DNA from: Paroedura picta
Lineage: Eukaryota > Chordata > Lepidosauria > Squamata > Gekkonidae
Direction: 5' to 3'
NCBI RefSeq assembly: GCF_049243985.1
Contig: NC_135369.1
Span: 19,680,533-19,744,532 of the forward strand
Length of the DNA stretch: 64,000 bases
In this document: positions 22,301 through 31,700 of the stretch, piece by piece
Layout: every line of letters begins with the position of its first letter
Position numbering within the stretch: position 1 is the stretch's first letter
Made by a program: the position numbers and the translations under genes
Notes under the pieces: generated by a model
The model's input: the letters and a program-made list of their open reading frames with translations, nothing else
What the model was told of the DNA's origin: nothing
Databases searched by the model: none

Positions 22301-23695
22301 GATTGAGATGGGCATTCTGTCTCCCCAAGCAGGGCTCTTCTTGTTTTTCTTCATGAACACTGCAGACCAGGATGGTTCTGCAGAAGTCAGTCCTATTGTG
22401 TAAAGCAGGGTTTACTATAGAGTAAATATGGACTGCAGCCTTTAACTAGTGAACACTTGTTTGCTATTTCCAGTCCTTGTTGCACATAACTCTGAACCAT
22501 GTCAGGGCCTTAAAAGTAATCAATCAATCAAATAAATAAATAAAAATAACATTAACAATGGACACAAAAGGGTGCTTGTAAAAGGTAGGCGGTTGACCCT
22601 CAAAGGCTCCATGTAGAAAGAATTCCACACTGGCAACTGTGTTAGTCTGTAAAACAAACTCAAATATACTCTTGTTATGTGAGTCACAGAACTTGTTCTG
22701 AATAGTTGCTACTCTGCAAGAAAGTGTTTCTGTTCTATGCTGCTTTCAGCTATACTGATAAGCATTTCTTGAGCCTCAGCAGAAACTCAGACCATGATTC
22801 TCTCACATATACTTAATTTGTGATCAAAAAAGATGTGAATGAGAAAGCATAAGCACATATATTTTGTATTTGTTTTTGTCACTTGGAAACTGCTTTCATG
22901 TCACTGTTCAGTCTCCACTGGGCTTTTTTATTAATAAAAGGGAAGCCAATATAAAATTGCAAAAATAGAATAAATAATAAAAAATCTACAAAGGAGCAAG
23001 GCAATTCCTCAATCACGCTACACCTGACCAAAGAAATCTGCTATTCCTGAAGGTGGGAACCTCCACAGGTGAGTGAGCAGGTGCAAAGCATCATTTCTCT
23101 TACCCTATTTCAGGGGTGGTCGACTCACTCGATGTTTATGGACTACAATTATCATGAGCCCCTGCCAGTATGGTGCTGTCTGAGGCTTATGGTAACTGTA
23201 GTCCATGGACATCTGGAGAGCCACCGTTTGGTCACCCCAGCGCTATTTATCCGACTGAATTTATGCCAGCATTCCGCACAAATCAGAAAAAACGTATTAA
23301 AATTCCTCAGAATCCTCAGTCACAAAAAAGTTTCTAGACTTTACTACCGCAATAACATACTTAGAAATTTGCCTCCTAAAAAAATTGCCGTCCTTTAGTC
23401 CCAACTAAAGACGAATTTAGCAAGTCTCGCGTGATTTCTCCCTCAATTCTCGCGATGCTTCCACCGCAGAGCTCCAACTGGGCGCCCAAATTTGCGCGAG
23501 ACGCTCCCCTTTATCCTTCCCACCCTCTTACCTGCCGGCTTCCTCCATCTTTTCTAAAAAAGTATTAACAACCAGGTTGAAAAGCTGCTCTCGACCCGGC
23601 TCCTCCTGCGTTATCGACGGAGAGCGCGCGACTACGGCTCCGTCCTCCTCTTTCGTTTCCTCCGGCTTCGCGTCCTCACAACCCTCCGACGCCAT
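16298..23695 (-). CDS. PMF1: Polyamine-modulated factor 1 / NNF1, complete, 5 exons
   Basis: Kinetochore subunit of the MIS12 complex. It helps link centromeric chromatin to the outer kinetochore NDC80 complex. Minus-strand coding exons are 23695-23532, 21716-21611, 20293-20193, 17135-16940 and 16351-16298. All are bounded by AG/GT and sum to 621 nt, 206 residues (human 205). Exon 1 has an acidic N-terminus then LFNLVVNTFLEKMEEAG, like human VDTFLQKLVAAG. Exon 2 has SYQKFASCYNRLYKVQP. Exon 3 has EEISDLKNEGNLEAL, almost identical to human. Exon 4 has WRPSGIPEQD and a charged coiled coil with LAEMVLAGRKK. The last exon (AIAQGSREMANTLDEHH) is short and diverged. The family match across all five exons makes the call secure. 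The start ATG lies in a CCAAT-rich promoter region. Confidence 0.95.
16728..16800 (+). repeat. tRNA-derived SINE head fragment
   Basis: Contains ttcagtggtacagcatctgg, tttgcaagcagaagatc and aatcccagac. This resembles the head of the SINE at 49327-49515. It lies just outside PMF1 exon 4. Confidence 0.5.
16940..17135 (-). CDS. PMF1: PMF1 exon 4 (coiled coil)
   Basis: Encodes RPSGIPEQDVRSAVVPYLL and the following heptad-rich helix ending KRKEEWQ. The acceptor is CTCTTCCTCAG and the donor GTGAGT (16934-16939). The Trp codon is split with exon 3, giving WRPSGIPE as in human. Confidence 0.95.
17335..17590 (+). repeat. tRNA-derived SINE (Sauria-type), 5' end partly lost
   Basis: gagagctgggtttgattcca, cagggtgtctgttgtgggga and gccttt-like body, ending in caactcttcttcttcttctg. 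Located in PMF1 intron 3. Confidence 0.8.
18473..18543 (+). repeat. SINE 3' fragment
   Basis: tgtaagccactttcagactc and gtgaaaagcaggttata match the 3' body of the Sauria-type SINE. Confidence 0.55.
18690..19172. repeat. LINE (L2-like) 3' tail pieces
   Basis: A minus-oriented tail at 18690-18850 (ttattatttatgaagttta, then ctgccctatctttgg) is followed by a plus-oriented one at 18960-19172 ending ttaaataaataataaataa. Both are diverged. They lie in PMF1 intron 3. Confidence 0.45.
20193..20293 (-). CDS. PMF1: PMF1 exon 3
   Basis: Encodes EEISDLKNEGNLEALFRTLD, KLVEEAKQRETPA and two bases of the next Trp codon. The acceptor is GTCCTGATTCAG and the donor GTAAGG (20187-20192). Confidence 0.95.
21080..21165 (+). 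repeat. L2-type 3' terminus
   Basis: ctgagccttcggggagggcg followed by gtatataaatctaaataaat is the usual end of reptile L2 copies. It lies in PMF1 intron 2. Confidence 0.7.
21611..21716 (-). CDS. PMF1: PMF1 exon 2
   Basis: Encodes SYQKFASCYNRLYKVQPELT, RCIYDQYIYH and LQTSFR, with the Ser codon split with exon 1. The acceptor is TATTTGCCAACAG and the donor GTAGGC (21605-21610). Human has SYQRFTDCY and LQTSIR at these places. Confidence 0.94.
23111..23240. mobile_element. hAT-type MITE (CAGGGGTGG family), diverged
   Basis: Starts caggggtggtcgactcactc and ends ccgtttggtcaccccag. Flanks ccctattt and cgctattt form an 8-bp duplication matching 7 of 8. It lies about 290 bp downstream of PMF1 exon 1, in intron 1. 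Confidence 0.8.
23532..23695 (-). CDS. PMF1: PMF1 exon 1 (start codon)
   Basis: ATG at 23695-23693. Encodes 54 residues from MASEGCEDAKPEE to LEKMEEAG and two bases of the next codon. The donor is GTAAGA (23526-23531). The first ~35 residues are acidic and low in conservation; the NNF1 helix starts at about residue 36. Confidence 0.94.
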
Positions 23696-24030
23696 TTTGG
23701 CCCGCCAAAGTATTATTCAAACGAGTCGTAGCTCCGCCCACTGCCTTCTACGAAGGAAAGCTCGCGCTCCCTTCTGATTGGTGGAATCTCTGTGGCCGTC
23801 TTCTCGCGCCCGCCCGCCCACTAATTAAGTGAACGAGCGGGGTGGGCAGAGATCAAAATTGCCGTCCGGCCAAGAACTTCGCTCCCTCTTCATTGGATGC
23901 GACGCTCCAGCTTGGCGTCCAATGAAAAGCGTCGGATCTATTCCTTGTATTCGGTCGCAGTTCGCGCGTTCCCTGCTGCGCTTCGGGCGGGAGATCAGGG
24001 TGGGCTTCGCAGTTTGCATGCACCACCTGG
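23696..24030 (-). promoter_or_regulatory. PMF1 promoter region, CpG-rich with CCAAT boxes
   Basis: CpG-rich and without a TATA box. CCAAT boxes lie at 23777-23781 (minus), 23892-23896 (minus) and 23919-23923 (plus). The last two form an inverted pair, cattgga and tccaatg. Spaced CCAAT boxes bound by NF-Y are common in cell-cycle gene promoters, which suits a kinetochore gene. The start site cannot be placed exactly. Confidence 0.6.
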
Positions 24031-24056
24031 TGCAACTCGTTTTGGGTTCTCTAAAG

Positions 24057-24192
24057 CAGGGGTAGTCAACCTGTGGTCCTCCAGATGTTCATGGACTACA
24101 ATTCCCATGAGCCCCTGCCAGCGTTTGTTGGCAGAGGCTCATGGGAATTGTAGTTCATGAACATCTGGAAGACCACAGGTTGACTACCCCTG
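24057..24192. mobile_element. hAT-type MITE, near-perfect palindrome with exact target duplication
   Basis: 136 bp, starting caggggtagtcaacctgtgg and ending in its reverse complement. ctctaaag occurs directly on both sides (24049-24056 and 24193-24200), an exact 8-bp duplication. The two arms pair over about 60 bp. It sits about 360 bp upstream of the PMF1 ATG. Confidence 0.95.
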
Positions 24193-24785
24193 CTCTAAAG
24201 CAGCACGAAACGACAATGGTAACTGAATTCAGAATTTGAATGCCATAAGGGTTGAATTAAAACTTGTAAAAAAATTACCAGCAGTCAAAACAGGAGCAAA
24301 AAGAAACCGATGATTTAACATGATTAAACATCCCTAGATTCAAGCGGAAAACTGTTTTTTAAATGTTAATGTTTTTGTGACTAATGTTACCCGCCTTGAG
24401 CATGGTGGGATGGTGGGGTAGAAAAATAAGTGTATTATTAAAGTTTTAACCGATATTCAAGGGGGCATTGGACATCATACACCAGAGCCCCCCCTGTGGA
24501 TCTGTACAGGTGCACAATTCACTGTATTCTCTTCTGCCCTACCTTGAGAGCTGTGACCAGACTGTCCCACTTTTGGAGGGACATTTGGGGACCGCTTTAC
24601 CAATGTTGAAATCTGATCACCTTATGTTAGGCGAAGACAAAACATTTTACATTTCCTTCTGAGATTTTATGTGGACCTGTAGAAAAGCTCATAGAAACTA
24701 AGCAGCCTGCTTTCAGTTCCACACCACAGAAAAACAATGGAATAAAAATGTTGCAACGTGGCATAGAGAGATGGGTAATTTTATT

Positions 24786-25040
24786 TAGCAGAGGAAAGGA
24801 CGTGCAGTAATGGGTTTAAACTACAATGATATAGGCTAGATATCAGGAAAAAAATGTTCACTGTTCAGCAGTGGAATAGGCTGCCGAAGGAGGTGGTGAG
24901 CCCCCCCTCACTGGCAGTCTTCAAGCAAAGGTTGGATACACACTTTTCTTGGATGCTTTAGGATGCTTAGGGCTGATCCTGCGTTGAGCAGGGGGGGTTG
25001 GACTAGATGGCCTGTATGGCCCCTTCCAGCTCTGTGATTC
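24786..25040 (+). repeat. CR1 LINE 3' end
   Basis: Starts within gaggaaaggacgtgcagtaa and runs through ggtggtgag and cttcaagcaaaggttggata to tggactagatggcctgtatg. It matches the last 250 bp of the copy at 5698-7295. Confidence 0.88.
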
Positions 25041-25254
25041 AAATTGCCTAGAAGGAAAGGAGTGCAGGCAAAAGATTCTTTCTTGCAAGCTCTCTAACAG
25101 TAGAAGTTCCAGCAGGTGGTATGCAACAGGAGCCAAACTCTAGGACAGTTCTGGAGACTTATTAGAATTCACAGCTCACTTCCAGATGGCATAGGATCAG
25201 TTTTACTTATGAGAAATGCCTGGAATGCAGTCCAAAGTTGACCTGGCAGCCCAA

Positions 25255-25340
25255 TCCAAAGGCACATCTAGGCTGAACTTGCACTGAGTACTAGATGGCC
25301 TATATGGCCCCTTCTAACTTTTATGGTCCTATGACTCTGC
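25255..25340 (+). repeat. CR1 LINE 3' end, short
   Basis: gtactagatggcctatatgg then ccccttctaacttttatggt, a diverged CR1 terminus next to another one. Confidence 0.6.
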
Positions 25341-25529
25341 TTTACTTGGACGGCAGTCCCACGGTGCTCCGCAGGGCTTATTCCTAAGAAAGTCTTAAGA
25401 TGGCAGCTGTAGGGTGTCACAGTTAACCCTGCAGGGCCTAGAGTTCAGGAGAAGCCCTGTCTCCCCTTCCCCCATCGTGTGAAAGAAAAATAATTCAGGA
25501 AAAAGGTCAAGTAAATAAATAATAAAAAC

Positions 25530-25535
25530 TTTAAT
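25530..25535 (-). terminator. Candidate poly(A) signal of SLC25A44 (ATTAAA)
   Basis: ATTAAA on the minus strand is followed by a T-rich stretch (GTTTTTATTATTTATTT). The roughly 3 kb between this and the stop at 28509 is nearly free of transposons, as expected of a 3'UTR. Use is inferred. Confidence 0.4.
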
Positions 25536-28508
25536 TACACTTCAAAGACGCCTTACAGTGCAAAATTGAACCCCCCCCCCCAAATGTACACAAATACATT
25601 CAAACTCCGTTATCGAAACAGCAGGCACCAAGTAGCACAAATGGTGTGGAATTCACTCCCTTTTATCGACAGACCCGGACGGGCAAATATTCTCATTCTG
25701 AGTGTGTCTTGAAGGATGCCTCACTCAACCCTTTCACCCTCGTGCTTGGAACACTTTTAAGGTAAATCAAGCTCACCGAGATCAATCTTAACGGAGCTCC
25801 TCGAGGGTTCTCTGTGTACCAGCGCTTGGAAGCAAAACAAAAAAATTAATTCAGAGCACGTCACTGAGCATTTGTCAAGTAGGATTAGAGGAAGAATGGA
25901 ATGAAATTTCAGCCCCCGGTTTCAGTGATCATGAATTGGGGGGGGGGGGGAAGGAGGGTTGTCCACGGAGCTGAAGATGCCATAAGAGAAAACTCACTGG
26001 GTAAAGACAAAGACACCACAGGTGTGAATTACTCATCACTGCACTAGCACGAGGGGGAATCAGCTACCCAGTACAATTTTCTCATCAGAACTGATCTATC
26101 CAGCAATAACATACCTTTGTGTTGTTTCCACTACCGGTTTCCAGAGGACAGGCCTTTAAGTGGGTTGACAGTGCCCTCCTAAGCAGAGTTACACCCCTCT
26201 ACTCCCACTGTTTCTAATGGACTTAGATGGGTGCGACTCAGCTTAGGACGGCACTGTTCAACGTTTATCTGTCCCATTGCTGTGAAAATAAAAAATACCA
26301 AGACAAGACACCACCTAGGTTTTCTCCAGTGAAAGCCTCCAAAATCTGGTTGGAGGGAGGGGAAAAATCCCATCCCTAAATAAAATTAAAATAAGGAATT
26401 TATGGAATTGAACAATAATGCAAGGAAAGCTGTTTAGGCCTGGAAACGTGTCCTCCTGATAGGAGCAAACTGTGTTAACGACTCTTTTTAGTGAAGGAAA
26501 ATAGCAAGGCATCAATCAAATTTAAGCTGTCAGGATAGTCCAGAGATTCCAGGCACAAAGAGACTCCTCAATTGTTCAGACCCAGGACTGAGCCTGCCTA
26601 ACATGTATCTGCCAAATCTGGAGATTCCCTATAACTTATGGAGTGAGGTGACAGATGTAAACTCTCCACGTCAACCGTTAAATCTAAGGGGCTGAACTGG
26701 AATAGGGGGCTAAACTTGTACCACAGTGGCCTCATTTCAAGGGCACAAATGACCTGAATAACTCCTCGATACAAAGAAGCTTCCCTCCATGTAGAGAGCT
26801 ACCATGATTGGGGGAGAAAGCAAAGCCAGGCCCCCCTCCCCTGCTGTATGTTCCCTGTGTAGGGGAGAGAGAAGAGCTTTATTATTTAAACCCTCCAACC
26901 TCATGCCCAGGCCAGCCACCTCCAAAAAGAGTAGGGCCCACCATGCAGGATGCAGAGATTTTAACTGTGGCCCACTGCATACTGAAACCAAATTGGGTTT
27001 TTACACGCTGTACATTTCCGTATAGGGCCAACTTAGAGAACAATGTTCAAGAACTTGATCAGTAGGCATGGAATCCCCTTCTCTTACTTCCCAATTATGG
27101 CACTCATGTAAACCAATGTAAATGAATCTGTTAATTCTTACAGCCGCAAGAACCACAAAAATGCAGAGAGTTATCACCAACCAGGCATTGCCTTCCGAGA
27201 CACCCACCCCACCCCACGCCGTATAAGAAAGTGAATAAATTTTCTTCCATCACATGACAACGAAGGTGGACAATATTCAGATGGGAGAGGAAGGGGTGGA
27301 ATGAATGCTGGAAAGGACCGAGTCAAAACGCCTGATCTCACACATCTTCCCTCTCTAACCCAATGGCCGTTTGCTAGGATATGGTCACTCAACCTGACCT
27401 CTTCCAAGCCAGAGGCTGAACAAGCCAAGGGGGCTGTTGACCTCCAGGGGAGGAGGGAATATTTGCCTTCCCCCACATTTCTATATGTTAAACAAAACAC
27501 TCATTCATTAATCGGCAGACATAACTTATACAAGGAACGTTAAAAAAACCCCACAATATTTTACAAATCGTTTCAGCAAAACTACACCCTGCCTTTCAGA
27601 TGACGCCCACCACGAGGAGAGAATCATCAGAATTATTCGTGCTTTGGAAAAGAAAAATTTGGGGAAAAGTGTTTTATAGCATGGGGGTCCCCCCCCCATT
27701 ACACTTCCATTGCAAAGGCTACAGTACAACCGGAGCACTTTCTGTTGAGAGAACCTCCTCTCGGAAGATGTATGCACACAGAACGATTTTGCATCACAGC
27801 TAGCATGGATTAAAAAGGGAACGTCCTTTAAAATCACATTTGACACATCCAAAAAAAAATGAGCAACTGCTTCGATAATGGAAGATTGGCAAGAAAGGTT
27901 TCAAGAATATACAAAAGGAGGGGAAAATTAATATATACAAATCTTGTCCAGATATCAAAGCAGCGTCTTAAAAAAATAACACTCGGTGCTTTCCCCATAA
28001 TCTCAAGACTTCAAATATTAGAAGATTTGGGGACAGGAGGGAAACAGGACTTTCATCAACTCAATATCTCCTGTCTACTGTTCTGACTGGTAGACTCCCC
28101 AGCCGGGGCTCCAGAAAGAGAAGTTAACTCTGAGTTGTGGAAATTTGGCAAAAGGATAAAATTCCAATCTGAGAGGACACCGGTGCTCTGCTTCAATTGT
28201 TAGGTCTTCTAATTTCAGAACAGATCGTAGGACCAGGAGGAGTGCCGCATTTCGCTTGCACACCATTTAGCTGTCTGAGAGTTTTACAGTAGCTTCTTCC
28301 TTTGCAGAATGCTGGGACCACTCCAGAGGGACGCAGTGGAGCAACACTGGAGTAAGGGGAAGAGATGCTTGATGCCACCATTTGCGCTGAAATGCTCCAC
28401 AGTCCCATGCGGACGTATGAGAGAGTTCTCCAGCCACCAGACTCTCTTATTTTTGGTGGCCAACCTTGACTGTGGTCTAAGAGATTCCGTGGGAGAGGTC
28501 CAGTTCTG
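25536..28508 (-). other. SLC25A44: Probable 3'UTR of SLC25A44
   Basis: A nearly repeat-free stretch of about 3 kb directly after the stop codon, unlike the repeat-dense DNA on either side. A run of C at 25570-25580 and of G at 25937-25950 are the only simple repeats. No coding frame in it is convincing. The UTR assignment is inferred from position, sparseness of repeats and the ATTAAA at its far end. Confidence 0.5.
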
Positions 28509-28700
28509 CTACCAATGCCTGGAGTCCACCAGCTCTGGACGGAGGCTCAGCTTCTTCAGCATCTCGTACCCCACCACGATGACGATGGTGGAAGGGGTGG
28601 CCAAGATGATGCGGGCTGAGAGGCCTTTCATGAGGCCCCAGGGCCCTTCCTCCGCTATCAGCTGCCTGAAAGTGAGAATGATGGAGCTCTTGCCTTCCAC
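28509..28700 (-). CDS. SLC25A44: SLC25A44 last coding exon
   Basis: Encodes VEGKSSIILTFRQLIAEEGP, the sixth membrane helix region and the end VDSRHW. The acceptor CTTTCCTCCCAAG ends at 28701. The stop TAG is at 28511-28509. Confidence 0.97.
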   Translation of the reverse strand: MEGKSSIILTFRQLIAEEGPWGLMKGLSARIILATPSTIVIVVGYEMLKKLSLRPELVDSRHW

Positions 28701-31700
28701 CTTGGGAGGAAAGAAAAACACCGTCAGAGATGCTTGCTTTGAAGCAGCATGAAGGACTAGATGGATTACGGGTCGTTTCAGTAGACTGTTGGGCATTCTG
28801 CAATCATGATGCCATTGCATGTTAATTCTACAAGGTAACTGGATATTTTATTTATTTATTATATTTATATACCACGCTCCCTGAAGGCTCAGGGCGGTTC
28901 ACATAAAACAGAACAATTCAGATAACTTAGATTAACAATAATGAAGTGAAACAGCAAGCAACATGGAACAGTAGAAAAATGTGGGAAACATTGGGTTTAC
29001 TCATAGGCCAGAATCAGTTCTATCAAGATAAAGATATGCCTGGATCTTATCTTACCTAGTTTTAAGGCTGCATTCCTTCCTAGAACTGAACAGCAAAAAG
29101 CAATTGTATTTGGGGCTTGCTCAAGATTCTGACCTATAAAGCACTCAACCGGCTTTGGCAGCCCACAGAATTTGTAGTCTTGGCCCTGCCTCTTACAGAG
29201 GAGCAGGAGATTCTTGTGCCTGACATTACAAGGATTCGGAGCCCCTCAAAGCCCTACGTTGCAGCTCTTCCATGTTTTGCAGGACATCGGAGATGCCTGG
29301 AGTGCTTCAGGAACACAGCACAACACAAAGAAGCAACAGGCATCCAACCTGATCCGGGGCTGGGGGACCATCCTTATGGATACAGTGCTTCAGCGGCACC
29401 TTTAGCTACAGGGACAATCCTGTTCTTCCTCACCAGCTAAGGAGCAGAGCTGGTGTGTGTTGTCGCTGGCAGAAGGAGCCTGGGCCGGTTCCCTGGCTCC
29501 TGGTCTGGGCTCTGTGCACATGAGAAGCTGCCTGTGTCCCTGCACAGCATTGAGGTCTGACAAAGAGAGGACTCTTCCCATTAAGAACACAATGAGCATA
29601 ATACACGGTGCTTGACAGCCACTTAAAACCAAAACCCAGCATCCATTAACCTGCCCCAAGTGTACACTAGGACAGCATGGGACAACACTGGAAAGAAAAG
29701 ACGGAGAGGGGTAAATGCAAGCACACACAAGCCTCAGTAGGAGGTAGCAAACCTATATGGGGGCTGTGCTATTTGAGATGGGGGGGAACTGCACTAAAGA
29801 AAGCTAGTCCATAAAAATACCTGGCTAGAGGAAGCCAGAATGTCAGGAAAGAGGTTAGGCTAGACTCCTTCTTGATGGACTAGTCTGTATGTACTGGGAA
29901 TGATTTGGAATTGGGGGGGGGGGGGCAGGGTGGGAATATATGAAAGAAAAAGTACTACAGTCCAGAAGCAGCTGATGAATTTGAGCTGGTAAGGCTGTAA
30001 TCGAACTGCATCCTTATTTGGACACACAGCGTGCCAATGCTACACCCATGAGCATTCTGCCTGTTTAATTCTGCTTTAGGATGCTTTGGGCTGATCCTGC
30101 GTTGAGCAGGGGGTTGGACTAGATGGCCTGTATGGCCCCTTCCAACTCTATGATTCTATGAATTCCGGATCAGGCTTAAAGTTTTGGTTATCACCTTTAA
30201 GGCCACACATGGTCTGGGCTCAGTATACCTAAAGGATTGCCTCTCTGCCTGCACCCCTCAAAGAGCCTTGCACTCCACCAGTTCCAACTTCCTGGTGATC
30301 CCTGGCCCCAAGGAAGCCCGCTTGACCTCAACCAGGGCCAGAGCTTTCTCCATTCTGGCCCCCACCTGGTAGAACGAGCTCCCAGAGGAGATCAGGGCCC
30401 TGACGGAACTTGAACAGTTCCGCAGGGCCTGCAAAAGGGAGCTCCTCCGCCAGGCATTTGGTTGAGGTTGATCCGAACCTCCGCTTCCCACTGGCCCCCC
30501 AAGCCTCCCTCCGACAATCATTACAGCTCTGCCCAAACCACTGGGCCTCAGTACGAGTTAATCAATGTTTCCAGTATTCTACTGTCCTACAATGTTTATT
30601 ACTATCATTATCTTGTTGTTACTGTTACTGTTACTGTTACTGTTGTTACCCCATCACTATAAACTGAGCTAACTGTATTGGTCCCGTTTCATGTAAACTG
30701 CCCTGAGCCTTCGGGAAGGGCGGTATATAAAACAATTAATTAATTAATAAATTAATAATTAATACCAGACCTCTCTTCTTTGTTCTGGAGAAAAATCACA
30801 GCCACTACCTCCCCCCTCCCCCCCCCCTTTTCACAGCTGCATTAAAGTTCTCTGGACCTTCTCAGGCAGAAAAATGCTTCTCTGAACAACCAATGCAGAG
30901 AGCACTCAACTCAAGAACCACAACCAGGCCTGACTGATGAGACCAGAAGGAAGTCCCACCAGGAAAACCACACGACACTTGGAGGGTGACAGAAGCATGG
31001 GAACAAAGTGCTGCAACATGTTTCTGTCCTGATCTTTCGACTACTGGTTCAAAATAGCATAGATTAAGCCATTAGAACCGCGCAAATCTGCTCTGATGGC
31101 CTTTTATGCACAGAGCTTAATGTCAGAGAATCGTCTGGTTTGAAAGGAAAGATGGAACTGCTCCGGAAGTGAATGAGAGGCAAAAGCTGCAGTGAGAAAG
31201 GTGGAGCAGAGAGAGCCACTTTTTGGAGTGGTTAGGAGCACGGACTTCTAATCTGGCATGCCAGGTTCGATTCTGTGCTCCCCCACATGCAACCAGCTGG
31301 GTGACCTCGGGCTCACCACAGTGCTGATAAAACTGTTCTGACCGGGCAGTGATATCAGGGCTCTCTCAGCCTCACCCACCCCACAGGGTGTCTGTTGTGA
31401 GGAGAGGAAAGAGAAGGTGACTGTAAGCCGCTTTGAGCCTCCTTCGGGTAGGGAAAAGCTTCATATAAGAATCAACTCTTCTTCTTCTTCCCTTGGGCTC
31501 GTCACGGCACTGATAAAGCTGTTCTGACTGAGGTCTCTCTTAGCCTCACCCACCTCCAGGGTATCTGTTGCGGGGAGAGGAAAGGTAAGCCTCCTTTGGG
31601 TAGAGAAAAGCGGCATATAAGAACCAACTCTTCTGCTTCTTTTCTTCTATTTAAGGGGACAGGAGGCTTTTTGGATTAATGGGGGTCAAACAGGAGGGAA

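Noticed and set aside
29117-29440. 107-codon plus frame (LKILTYKALNRLW)
   Set aside because: The first residues resemble an L2 C-terminus but the rest matches nothing I know; too weak to annotate.
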